Positions 51,940 through 63,501 of a stretch of DNA of 64,000 bases are shown piece by piece (position 1 is the first letter of the stretch; every line of letters begins with the position of its first letter). The notes beneath the pieces are model-generated. The model was not told the DNA's origin and did no database searches. It was given only the letters and a program-made list of their open reading frames with translations. A program made the position numbers and the translations under genes. The stretch is taken from the NCBI GenBank assembly GCA_019279435.1, contig JAAALK010000287.1, positions 84,261,886 through 84,325,885 of the forward strand. The letters are read 5' to 3'. The stretch is from Zizania palustris. Taxonomy: Eukaryota > Streptophyta > Magnoliopsida > Poales > Poaceae.

Positions 51940-51941
51940 GT

Positions 51942-51959
51942 TGGTTTCGTCCGTGGGGA
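51942..51959 (+). promoter_or_regulatory. E11 primer-binding site (degenerate)
   Basis: TGGTTTCGTCCGTGGGGA, differing from the E2/E4 site TGGCGCCGTCCGTGGGGA only in the first half. Confidence 0.65.
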
Positions 51960-51989
51960 TTCTTAGTATAAACTAGCATCTCTAACACC

Positions 51990-52690
51990 AGGATTCGAAC
52001 CATACCTCCGAAGAGAGGCAAAAGTACAAGTCCTCTTCGAAAGTCCTCTAGAGTTCCTAAGGCCTTTGTTGCATGCGCTAGCACAAAAGGGCTGTTGAGC
52101 CCTCCACAGTGCCCTCATTGACAAACTCCGTCCCTTTGACGCCCGTCCCATCGGTGGTCAACTCCACTCGCGAAGGGGTCACCAACCTAGGTCTCCTTGA
52201 CAAGCTCTATAGGAATCCCATGTCCTCGGTGGCCCAACTTTGGAGGTACTTTGAGGAGTATGCCCAATCTGAAGTGGGGCCGCTCTAGAAGACGACCACC
52301 GTCGTCCAGATCCAAGTCCCTGAAGTCAGGGCCCCGAGCACATCGAGGCTAGATCATGTGGAGCAACGGCTTTTCGAGTCGAGGCGAAGCCAGAAGCACT
52401 TCCATACCGAGGTGCTGAATATTACTTGGCCGAGGACTCCTATGTTCCAATAATACCAAGGAACAAGCTAAGGGGAGAACAAGACCACCAGCGGGTCCCT
52501 TCGTCCTAGGACAATCCTACTTCTATAACATCCATGGAAAAAACTAGAGCCACAACACCAACACCTGCAAGGCGATATTTGCTCCACGCGGGGAGTACCT
52601 TGAGTGAACTGGTGGATGAGGGATGATGGATCAGACACCCCTAGCCGGCTGGTCGGAGAACATTTAGTTTTGGGATATGGAGAGACTACA
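51990..52690 (+). pseudogene. E11 degenerate gag
   Basis: It begins where E2 has MPPKR, with the ATG changed to ATA (IPPKRGKST). It then has a large internal deletion and resumes with GLLDKLYRNPMSSVAQLW and YFEEYAQSEVGP. Next come SQKHFHTEVLNIT and a knuckle relic (YNIHGKN, stop, SHNTNTCKAI) ending RGEYLE. Several frameshifts and stops. It is older than E2 and E4 and in the opposite orientation. Confidence 0.75.
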
Positions 52691-52767
52691 CTAGCCGATA
52701 AATTAAAATTTTAACCCCGTTAGCCTAGAAACCATGCGTGCAATTGGATCATTTATTGTTACCTTCT

Positions 52768-54377
52768 TGTAGGATCGAAATAGGCGACTAGAAGGGGGTG
52801 AATAGGCACCTCAATAAATTCTTTCGAATAGATTGCCTTTTCTTAACACCCAATGCTCCTCCAAATTAAATATCCGAAATAAATAGATTTGCAAATTACA
52901 GATAAAATTAGTGCTATCACTCTCTTGTTAGATATGATGTCAATGGAAAATTTGAGAGATCACAAGCACTACATAAATAATCTCGCCTTAAAAAAACAAT
53001 GTCGTGATTAACAAGACGCTTGCTCAGTATTCAAAGGCATACTAAAACTACTCACAGATCAGACAATAGATCAACAAGAATTTCAATAGATCACATATAT
53101 TTCATCTAGCTCATGGCAATAACAGTTCACAAAAATCAACTAGTAGATCATCAAAAATCAATAGGTAAAATTTAGAAATAAAATAGATGATTTTGTTACC
53201 CGTTATAACAGTGGGAGATGTTGATGAAGCATAAAACCGGATGATGAAGTTGTAGAGGTTAGGCAGCGTCTTGATTCACGAAGGAAAAACAGTTGGCAAA
53301 AAATAGAACATGGCTTGCACACAAAAACCGATGCACAATATTCATGTACAATACAACAAATGATTACGCAGAACCAGAAGCAACAATGATCTTTAGTAAT
53401 TAATGGAGAAAACGTGCACAAAAATAACTGCAAAAAATAAGAATGGCCAGCTCGCAACACGTAGCACAAAGTTCAGCCGAAGAAAATGAACATGCGATGT
53501 GCTGCTGCCTCATGAATGGCGACGACTGAAATAACGCGCACAGTACTTGAAGAAAACGCATGTGATGCAGTCCCGCAGTAGCACTGGTCACTAGCGATGT
53601 CTGCTGCCAAAAGAAAACAACTCAGCGGCAACCAAAGGAAATGGCGGCAGCTGTGCAAACCGTCGGAGGAAGACCTAAACTTTTGGAAAATGGAAAAATG
53701 GATTTCTAAATGGTGCCAAAGCCTATAGGGCTAGGTGGTTTTTTATAGCCTACATGGAAATCTAAAAAGAATCATTTGCCCCTAAAGTTTTTCACTACAG
53801 ACTTCTTTTTACAAACGCGGGCCCAAACGGGCAAAAAAGTAAAATACTAAACCTAGATACTTTGTCCTAATACGGAGCTTTCATAGATGCTACGGCTTCG
53901 CATCATGATCTCGACGTTTTTTAGCCAAAAACGACAAAGCCTGTCCTGATCTCGACACGTGTCACCATCTTGCAATCTCGACCACTAGCAAGTCTCTCCT
54001 GCTCTCGATCCCTCGAGCCGCCTTGTCATATGCACTGGCATCCTTTTCACTTGACTGGGTCAACACACTGTCTTGATCAACCTTCAGTCCATGTCTTGCT
54101 TAATTTCCACGTGTACGACTAAGATAATCCTGAACTTCACCCGATCTTTTTGATCGTCCAGCACCAAGCTCCTGCTTGACCCTGATCACCCGCCGTTGGA
54201 AGTTGAGTAGCATCGAAGTCCTGCACACCATGATACAAGCAAACATATTCCTTTCACACACACCGAGCCCTTCGGTGAAATTATCACACAATCATAGATC
54301 CAAACACTGAACTCAGCAAACTTGTCTATCACTGATCACTTAGACAAAACCAATGTACATCTCTACTTGGTTTTTCA
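52768..54377 (-). repeat. E12: SIRE-type 3' LTR, minus strand (1610 bp)
   Basis: The plus strand starts TGTAGGATCGAAATAGGCG and GAAGGGGGTGAATAGG, as in the E7 LTRs, and ends TTGGTTTTTCA. It is followed by ATTCCCCTTAATGAGTGCATT, the inverted polypurine tract region. About 120 bp of internal sequence (54378-54498) remain before an inverted junction. Confidence 0.82.
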
Positions 54378-54498
54378 ATATTCCCCTTAATGAGTGCATT
54401 GACAACTCTTATAAGAATCAAGATGAATTTCAAACTCAACACACAATTGACAACAAAAACATAGGAAAGAGCCAAAAAATGTCACTTGATTTTAAATT
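54378..54498 (-). other. E12 internal stub and polypurine tract
   Basis: Read on the minus strand it matches the 3' internal region at 55130-55254 (GCAAGTGACAT..., AATGCACTCAT..., then a polypurine tract). It ends abruptly at 54498, where a plus-strand LTR start begins. Confidence 0.7.
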
Positions 54499-54665
54499 TG
54501 AGGAACATAGTGAGGTTTGTCACTATAGTTCAAGGTAATGATGAGTGATTGACAGGGTGAAATCATGGATTGTGTCTGGGTCTTCTGGATATTGTGTATG
54601 TGTCTGTGTTTCTCTCGTGTGTGCAAGCTTGAGTTACTCGTCAACTGTCGATGGCACGGGATCAG
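54499..54665 (+). repeat. 5' fragment of a SIRE-type LTR
   Basis: TGAGGAACATAGTGAGG to GGCACGGGATCAG is nearly identical to the first 167 bp of the LTR at 55255. After 54665 the similarity stops and 3' internal sequence follows. Confidence 0.85.
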
Positions 54666-55254
54666 GTTAGCATAAGGTTGACTTGCAAATAACCCCTAGC
54701 ATTAAAAAATAATAAAATAAAAAGTTTACTTTTCTCGCATATCAAGTTTGCTACCGCTCCTTGTAGTGGGATGTGCTTTTCGAGTTTGTTTGTGACTAGC
54801 TTTTGTATCTCTTACCTTGCCATGTCTAGCACACTAGTATGGGTAGTGATGCTTTTATTTGCTTAAACTTCAAAATGCTTGCTCATACGGATATTTAGAT
54901 TGTGTTTCTTCAAAGCATGCCATACAGTTTAGTCAGAACAGGTTGTGAGGCACAAGAAGTGCTTGTACTGCGATTAGACTTAATCATATTCTGGAAGCAT
55001 TGCATGGTCACTTTACTCTCTCAACTCATGGGGCTATCTTGATGTCTGCATTTCCAAAGGGGGAGAGTACTTGAGCTTTTTGGTGAGTTTGTGATCTGAG
55101 TTTGTGATCTTTTGAGTTTTTGCTTTATCATTTGGCAAGTGACATGTTTTCTCCATTTTTCTCTCTTTAGAGCTTTCATGGTCACTTTTGTGTTGAACCT
55201 TTGCTTTATACTTCTTTTGATCTTGTGTTTCAATGCACTCATCAAGGGGGAGAT
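54666..55254 (+). other. 3' internal region of a SIRE-type element
   Basis: AT-rich, with an internal purine tract (CCAAAGGGGGAGAGTA near 55055) and a terminal polypurine tract AAGGGGGAGATT (55243-55254) directly before the LTR at 55255. So this LTR is also the 3' LTR of a deleted upstream element. Confidence 0.75.
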
Positions 55255-57993
55255 TGAGGAACATAGTGAGGTTTGTTTCTATAGTTCAAGGTAATGATGA
55301 GTGATTGACAGGGTGAAATCATGAGTTGTGTCTTGGTCTTCTAGATATGGTGTGTGTGTCTGTGTTTGTCTCGTGTGTGCAGGCTTGAGTTACTCATCAA
55401 CTGTCGATGGCACGGGATCAGTGTTAGACGGGGAGTCTAATGCCAGATGGTCGAGGGTGTTAATCGAAGTCGAGACTGGACTCCGATGTATGCATGGAGG
55501 TCGCACAGGACGTTGAGTTGAAGATTGATCAAGACGAAGCGTCGATCGAGTCAGCGAAAGGGAAGCTAGTTCAAGTGACAAGGCGGCTCGAGGGATCGAG
55601 AGCGGGAGAGACTTGCTGGCGGTCGGGTTCACGGATTGACGACAGTCGTCAACGATCAGGAGAGGCTTTGTCGGTTTTTGCTGAAAACCGTCGAAACTTT
55701 ACATGTGTTTGTTAAATTCAATAAATAGGTGGCTAGTGTAAGTTTAAATTTTTCAGTTTCATAGTGTAATCTTTTTAGTGTATTTTTAGAGTGGTACTAC
55801 TCTGAAAATTTATTAAAAGGGGAGTCTTTTTGTAATTTTTACTTTAGGTCTTAAAGGGTCAGAATTGTTATTTCTGAAATTACTAAGGGGCTATGTGTAA
55901 AAAGGGGCTTCTAGAACATGAGTGGTTGGGATATTATCCCCCTGTGATTTCTCAGCCGGATAGAACACTTGAGACATGCATTCCAATGAAACATCAATAG
56001 AAACATTCAGCGTACAACGCATTCTATTTCCAGCGTGTGATTCTATAAGTTCCTTTCGGTTTCCTGATGATCTTGAGTGATTGCTTGTGATATTACATCT
56101 TGAAGTAGTTATGATCTATGCTGAATAGTTTTGATCCTTGAATCCATTTAGTTTTCATATGAATACCATGATTTAGGCACTGAATCTGGGTGATCATAGT
56201 TCATCAGGATTATTATTTCAGTTCTGCTTCAAATCTGGTTCTGTGTTTTGTGTCTATGATTATTGCCTAGAAGATTTATCTGTGTTATTAGCTAGTTTAG
56301 TCATCAATCTACCTCTCTTACCTTACTCCTGTGTACTGTTTCAATTGAAGAGTTTTGAGGGTAGACATATTCTCTGCATTTTATCTGTTCTCTTGATGCT
56401 AAACAGCTTGAGAAGTATTTGTGATTGACTGTATATGTGTAGTTAAGATCTGAACAATTCTACTTGATAGGTTGTTGAATTGAAACAGTAATCTAGTAGT
56501 GCCTCTTGTTTGGCTTTAATTCAATCTTTTCATCTTCTTTTAGGTTCCTGCTGTGAAGCTTATTTTTCCAACTCAGAATAGATTTGGTTAATTGATCTTT
56601 TGTATCATCTCTGAGTTGATTACTTCAGGATACCTAAAGGCTGAGTACTTACCTCCTAAGATCACCACTTTTAACTGTTTTAAAAGACTTGTTTTCAAGG
56701 TTGTGTCAAGATCCTTTGTCACTAAGTTTTGGTGTTTGATTCAACTTCAGTCAGGTTATATTTGGTATTTGAAACTGTTTTGAAGTATGAATTTCCTCAA
56801 GTCTGATCTCTTGTGCTGAAATAGTTGCTTGATCTTTAGAACTTCAAAAATACCAATTCAAATATGTTGTACAGTATTCTGTCTTGTGTTTTGAATTAGG
56901 TGATATGTTTTCAAGGCATGGTCTGTTGTTTGAAGAATTCTGAAAACTACACTTGTTCTGAAATCCAGTTCCAAACCAAAATTCTAGCACTGCTCTGAAA
57001 TCAAACTCTGTTTGAAGTGAATTTGAAGTTCTGTTTTCAGACCTGAAAAGTTTTGAAATCATTGCTAAAAGCCTTCCTATTGTTAGTTTGGCTAAACTGG
57101 TAATCTAACAGATTGAAAGTGATATTCTGGTATCTATTTTTAGGGAAAGTTTAATTGCGTCTGATCAGATTCAACTTCTGAATTCATTTTTAACTACAGT
57201 TCTATGTTCTCATGAAAATTCAGTAGTGTTTGCTCTGAAATGCAGTAAATACTAGAAGTGTTTGTTTCATAGATCTGTTTGGACTATTTTTAGTTGCTAA
57301 AGTTTGTTTTTCAGAAATTGAAACCTGTTCTCAGTGATACCATCTTTAAACTTCCACTCAGAGGTTCTCTGAAATTACAGAACTGGTACTGTACTGAATC
57401 TAGTTTGCTGCGAATATACTGTTTGCAATGGAATCCAATACAGTTCAGTAGTGTGATTAAGTTTTGAATGCTATTTTCAATACATAAACATATATGATCA
57501 GATTTGGATCTCCTGTGTTGGGTAATCTCAGTAAATGAAATTTGTATCTGTTTTAACTGCAAATCTGAGATAACCTGAAAACTTCTTGAAGATTGATTTG
57601 CTGGAATTAAATTTGCTCTGAAGTTGAAGTATGCAAATTGGATCAAAACCTGAATTCTGAATCTTTTTGAAATTTACTATTACTATTCATCGTCCAGAAT
57701 GTTTTAGAAGTGTTGAGATTTCGTTTGAAATTCAATTGAAACAAGCTGATTCTCTATTACAAATTTGATTTGAACTCTTGTGTGAGTGTTTTGATATTTG
57801 TTGACTAAACAATCTACAAACTAAGCTGAATTGTGTTTTTCAATCTAGTGGAGCTCAATTTTGTACTAATTTGTTTAAAACTTGAAACTAAGTGTTTGGA
57901 GGTGTGTTGGGTGTTTTCTAGAAGGCCATCTAATTCAAGAAAATTAGTTGAGGCGCCTATTCACCCCCCTCTAGTCACCATTCCGATCCCACA
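55255..57993 (+). repeat. E13 5' LTR (about 2739 bp)
   Basis: It starts TGAGGAACATAG after the polypurine tract and ends ATTCACCCCCCTCTAGTC ... CGATCCCACA, 2 bp before the PBS. The end resembles the E7 LTR end. It is long even for SIRE/Maximus. An undetected insertion inside is possible but I see no internal element ends. Confidence 0.82.
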
Positions 57994-57995
57994 AT

Positions 57996-58008
57996 TGGTA
58001 TCAGAGCC
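57996..58008 (+). promoter_or_regulatory. E13 primer-binding site
   Basis: TGGTATCAGAGCC, the initiator tRNA-Met site. Confidence 0.92.
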
Positions 58009-58056
58009 AGTTAGATCACTAGTTGACCTTAACCGGTTTGTGATCCTTGTGGCGAC

Positions 58057-60396
58057 ATGGATAAGAACACCAATATTCCGATGTTTGATGGTCGAGATTA
58101 TGCTTATTGGAAGGTGCGCATGGAGGCTTATTTGCTTAGCCAAGGAAGTGCGATTTGGGACATTGTTGCATCCCAATATGTGATTCCTGACACTCGTACC
58201 TCAGAGACTGAGAAGTCACAATATTAATGTAATAGCAAGGCTAGAAACATTCTTCTTATCAGTTTAAGTCGCAACGAGTTTGACAAGATCCAGCATCTTC
58301 GAACTGCACGAGAAATCTGGACAACCTTGAGTATTTTTCATGAGGGCACTTCTCAGATTAAGTCTAGGAGGCAGAGCACGTATAATCAAGAATACCAAAT
58401 GTTCGTGCAAGGCCCCGACGAATCTATAGATGCCTTGTTTGCACACTTTGACGGAATTGTTAGCTTACTCTGATCATGACCGAGCGATCAAACTTCTTTA
58501 TGCTCTAGATCGTAGCACGTGGGAAGTAGAGATCTCAAGCATCGAAGAGTCTGCAAATTTTGATACTTTGACATGCGATGAACTCTTCAGTAAGCTTAAG
58601 TCCACCGAGATAGCCAAGGCATCTCGTTCTGGGATTGGAAACTCTTTGCCACAATCCAAGGCACTAATTTCTGGTTCCGGCAGTGGCACCTCATCTGGAG
58701 GTAGCGTGTCTGGTGTTTGTGATTTGTCTAGGGGTTTTGCCTTGTCTTCTTTGGTCTCTATCACAAAGGAACAAGTGGACACATTGGACGATGAAGAGCT
58801 TGCTCTTATAGTCAAAAAGTTCACTAGGTTCTACAATGATAGAAGAGATCAGAGGAGAGGAGGCTCTCGAGGGTGTTTTGAGTGTGGCGACCTTAATTAC
58901 ATTAAAGCCAATTGCCCAAAACTGAAAACCAAAAATGAACATGAACACAAATATCAGAAAAGAGATAAAAACGTTTTACAAAGGCAAAAGAGGAAAAGTG
59001 GCGAAAAGAATGGCTAGAGCTTTCGTGGCAGCACTCAGTGACATCGACAACACCTCGAGTGAAGAACCATGTTCTGATGAAGATGAACCAGGCAAGAATG
59101 ATGAAAAGAAAGAAAAGATGAAGGACTTCAACGACCTCTGCTTCATGGCCAACGGTAAGCAAAGCAGTGATGAGCTTGATGAGGTTAGTCTATCTCTTGA
59201 TCAATTACTTGTTCAAAACGATGAATTACATGATGCAATTATTTCACAAGATAGACTGCTTAAACTTGTTGCTAAAGAACGAAAAGAACAAAAGCTTAAA
59301 ATTGAATCACTTTCTACTGAACTTGCCTTATTGAAGTCTAAATCTAAAATTGCTGATTGTGAATCATGTCTTGTCGTTATGGATGAACTTGCTCAGTTGC
59401 ACCTGATTCATGCTCAAAACATTAAAAAACTTGAAAATATTTAGAAGCAACTCTTGGTGGTGGAGTCTAGTCCTTGTGCCATCGATGAATGCTTAAACTG
59501 CACTTTACTGATTGAAAGCATTAGTCTGCGAGATAAGCATATTGATGAGCTTAAGGATAGATTGGAGAGTGCTGAGTGTTCTATGGATGTGCAGCCGACG
59601 TGTCCCACCTGCATTACCCTTAAGGACCAACTCAGCTTTGCTAGAGAGCAAGTAGAAAAACTGAAGTGTGAGAATGATTATCTACTTTCTATGGTAGACA
59701 AATGCACTGAAGGGAAAGGGAAAATGGATTTGCTTTTGGATAAAACAAAAATGTGCGCTGACAGGGTAGAATTAGCTCTTGGGTTAGGTTATGAGAGAAC
59801 TTCATCTAATATCCCAAGCCAGACTATGTTCACTCCACCACCCTTGAGAAAGAGAGAGCCCAGTTAGACACACCACAAAAAGCTAAAAATCCTATCCAAC
59901 CTAAAAAGATAATCATTCCTCCACTCAAGACAAACTCCAAGCAAAAACCTAGGAAAACTGTGAGGTTTGCACCAGAAACATATAAACCTACACCCAAGAA
60001 AGTCTATCATTGCGCTTATTGTCATCGTGTAGGTCATTTGATTGGTTTTTGCTACAGACGCATGAAAGATGAACGTCATGCTCATGCTTTACATTTTCAT
60101 GGTTCTCCTTCATTTGATATGCATGACTATGGTTATAATACTTATACTGATTATGAGGCTCCATACGCTTATCGTGGTGTATATCATACTTTGTGTGATG
60201 ATAGACCACGTAGGCGTTTTGGTCCAAATTATTTTAGGAGACCTCAACAATTTGCAAGGAGACCTCATGTGCAGTATGATTCTCATCACACACAGTCTCT
60301 TGCTTTATCTACTTCTCGGGTAGTTCAGTGCTGGATACCTATGCATCTTATCTCTAAACCCAGCGCTGAGTACTCGAGATCTCCCGTCTCTACTTA
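58057..60396 (+). pseudogene. E13 Gag with paired-Cys coiled-coil tail
   Basis: Start MDKNTNIPMFDGRDYAYWK. TAA at 58225, a frameshift near 58450, then the Gag core and a knuckle whose His is Tyr (CFECGDLNYIKANC, 58874-58915). Another frameshift near 58990 leads to a long coiled coil with Cys pairs (CESC, CLNC, CPTC) spaced among helices, with a TAG at 59442. After a stop near 59865 comes an intact CCHC knuckle (CAYCHRVGHLIGFC, 60011-60052) and an Arg/Tyr-rich region, ending at a stop near 60394. The architecture matches E7 Gag. Confidence 0.85.
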
Positions 60397-61690
60397 GGAG
60401 AGTCATGGGAGGCTGGAGGACAAGTGGATCATTGATTCCAGGTGTTCACGTCACATGATCGAGAAGTCTTCATGGTTCTCCAGTTTCACCTCAGCCAAGC
60501 ATCAAGAAAGCATCACTTTTGGAAACAATCGCAAAAGCAGAGTGAAGGGCAAAGGTATGATAAAAATTAATGAAAATTTCACTCTCACAAATGTTGATTT
60601 GGTTGAGGACTTAGGGTACAATTTGCTTTCTGTTTCACAATTACTCGATGAGGGTTTTGAGGTTCATTTTAGTCGTGATACTTCTTATGTGCTTGATTCT
60701 TCTATTGTTTTCATTTGCAAAATCTTAAGAGCAGGAAGAATTTTTGGAGCTGATTTCACTGAGTCTTTTGGATCTTCTCATTGTCTTTTAGCTGAACCGT
60801 CTTCTGATCTGTGTATGTGGCATAGGAGACTAGGGCACATGAGCTTTGATCTTCTTGTGAGATTAAGTGCCCTAGGACTCATCCGAGGATTGCCCGAGCT
60901 AAAATTTAAGAAAAACCTCATTTGTGCTCCATGTCGTCTTGGAAAAATGGTTGCTGCCTCACATTACCCTATAAACATGGTGATGACTAAGCGACCCGGT
61001 GAGCTTCTTCACATGGATACGGTTGGTCCATCCCGGGTTAGCTCTTTAGGCGACAAATGGTACGCACTTGTTGTGGTTGATGACTATTCTCGTTACTCTT
61101 GGGTTTTCTTTCTCGTAAGCAAGGATGAAGTGTTCATACACTTTCAGAGCTTAGCACTGAGGCTATTCAATAAACTCCCTGGTGCAATGAAAGCTTTTCG
61201 AAGCGACAATGGCACCGAGTTCAAAAATAGCTCTTTTGCAGAATTTTGCCTTAAACATGGGATTGAACATCAGTTTTCTGCACCAAGAGTCCCTCAACAA
61301 AATGGTGTGGTTGAGATGTCTAGGATGATGTTGAATGAGCACATGACTCCTAGAAAATTTTGGGCTGTAGCCATGAGTACAGCATGCTACAACTCCAACA
61401 TGATCTTTTTGCGCTCTATGCTGAATGTGACTTCTTATGAACTTCGCTTTGGGAGGAAGCCCAAGGTCACTCACTTCAGAGTGTTTGGATGCCGTTGCTT
61501 CATCCTAAAGCGAGGTAATTTGGAAAAATTTGAATCGCGCGCATCTGATGGGATCTTTTTGGGTTATTCTTTGCATGGTCACTCTTATCGTGTTTTCAAT
61601 ATTGAAACTAACATATTGGTTGAATCTTGTGATGTAACTTTTGATGAAACATCTCCATGTGTTAGCACTAACTTTGAATTTGCAAGTTAG
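60397..61690 (+). pseudogene. E13 protease and integrase
   Basis: Protease box WIIDSRCSRHM (Arg in place of the usual Gly), then DLVEDLGYNLLSVSQLLDEG, pre-integrase MWHRRLGHMSFDLLVRLS with CAPCRLGK, and the integrase core MDTVGPSRVSS, RSDNGTEFKNSS and PQQNGVVE. The stretch after VVE is shortened by about 8 codons relative to E7. It continues to FGRKPKVTHFRVFGCRCF and ends with a stop at 61690. This part has no internal stop. Confidence 0.9.
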
Positions 61691-62720
61691 CACGATATGA
61701 GTGAAACACTTTTTGAGGAAGAAGATCCATCAGATGATGAAGATCCTGAGGCTATACCACTACCTCCCTCTACTGCGACTCCAGAAGCTTCGACCACATC
61801 GACAAGAGGACCTGAAGATTCTACTTCTGAGAGTGTGGAGCAAACTTCGACAAGAGTTGAGGGGGAGATTCTATCGCGGAGAGAAGCACCGTTTCGTATT
61901 CAAAGAATGCATCCCCCGGAGCAGATCATCGGTGAGCTAAATGAACGAGTAACCCGATCTCATGCTCATTTTGTTGATTCTGCTTTTGTTGCAAATTTTG
62001 AACCATTAGATGTTAGTCATGCTTTGTCTGATGCGAGTTAGATCAACGCCATGCATGAGGAACTTGAAAATTTTGATAGAAATCAGGTTTGGATTCTCGT
62101 TGATCCACCCCTAACATTCACATAATTGGTAAAAAATGGATTTTCAAAAACAAACAGGGGGAGGATGGGGCGATAGTGAGAAACAAAGCTAGGCTTGTGG
62201 CTCAAGGGTATTCTCAAGTCGAGGGGGTTGATTTTGGAGAAACTTTGGCACCGGTAGATCAACTTGAGGCCATTAGGATCTTGCTTGCTTTTGCTTCTTC
62301 GTGCGACTTTAAACTTGGTATCATAGGAGAGGACGTGTATGTCAAGTGGCCTCCTGGCTTTGAGGATCCCAAGTACCCTCATAGAGTCTTTAAACTTCAC
62401 AAAGCACTATATGGGCTCAAGAAAGCACCGAGGGCCTGGTATGACCGTCTTAGGACGTTCTTGATTGAGCACGGGTACAAGATGGGGTCTATTGACAAAA
62501 CTTTGTTCACTCTCATGCATGGCAAAGAATTCCTACTCGTTCAGATATATGTCGATGATATAATTTTTGGTGGTTCATCTCATACACTTGTTGCCGAGTT
62601 TGCAGAATCAATGAGCAGGGAATTTGAGATGTTAATGATGGGCGAGCTGACCTTCTCCCTGGGTTTGCAGATCAAACAAAGTAAACAAGGAACTTTTGTC
62701 CATCAAACAAAATACACTAG
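61691..62720 (+). pseudogene. E13 linker and reverse transcriptase
   Basis: An acidic linker (EEEDPSDDEDPEA), then VSHALSDAS followed by TAG (62041) where E7 has Trp. A frameshift near 62110 follows. RT is open from 62176, with RNKARLVAQGYSQVEGVDF, YGLKKAPRAWYDRL and catalytic YVDD (VQIYVDDIIFGG). The motif A segment (QMDVKSALLN in E7) is missing: FKL is followed directly by GIIGEDVYVKWPP. The first catalytic Asp is therefore gone. Confidence 0.9.
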
Positions 62721-63501
62721 AGATTTGCTTAAACGTTTTGACATGTCTAACGCTAAACCTCTTGCTACCCCGATGTGTACTTCTATTGCTCTTGCTCCAG
62801 ATGAAGACGGAGAAGAAGTGGACCAAAAGGAGTATCGCAGCATGATCGGCTCCCTTCTGTACTTGACGGCTATGAGGCCGGACATACACTTTGTTGTGTG
62901 TCTGTGCGCTCATTTTCAGGCTTCTCCTAGGGCGTCACATCGTCAAGTTGTCAAACACATCTTAAGGTACCTCAAGCATACTCTTGAATTCGATATTTGG
63001 TATTCTGCATCATCTTCATTATGCTTGAGAGGTTTTTTTGACGCTGACTTTGCTGGTTGCCGGATTGATCGTAAGAGTACTTCTAGGACGTGTCATTTTC
63101 TGGGGTCATCTCTTGTGTGTTGGTCTTCACGCAAACAGTCTAGCGTTGCACAGTCTATAGCTGAGGCTGAATATGTAGCTGCCGCTAGCTGTTGCGCATA
63201 GATTTTGTGGATGGTTTCTACTTTGCGGGATTTTGGGTTGGAGTTTTCACGTGTTCCATTATTTTGCGATAACATAAGTGCAATCAGTTTAGCAAACAAC
63301 CCAGTACATCATTCTAGGACCAAACACATTGACATGTGTTATCACTTTTTAAGAGATCACAATGAAAAAGGCGATATTGAATTGCGTTTTGTCGTTACTC
63401 AGAATCAGCTTGCAGATATTTTCACCAAGCCTCTCGATGCGTCTCGCTTTGCATTTTTGAGGGGAGAGCTTGGCATTTATCATCCTTATGGCCTCATGTG
63501 A
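62721..63501 (+). pseudogene. E13 RNase H
   Basis: It continues RT in frame through YRSMIGSLLYLTAMRPDIHF, FFDADFAGCRIDRKSTSRT and SIAEAEYVAAASCCA, then TAG at 63199 (Gln in related copies). It resumes MVSTLRDFGLEFSRVPLFCD and TKHIDMCYHFLRDHNEKGD, ending FLRGELGIYHPYGLM. Only one copy of the segment duplicated in E7. Confidence 0.88.
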
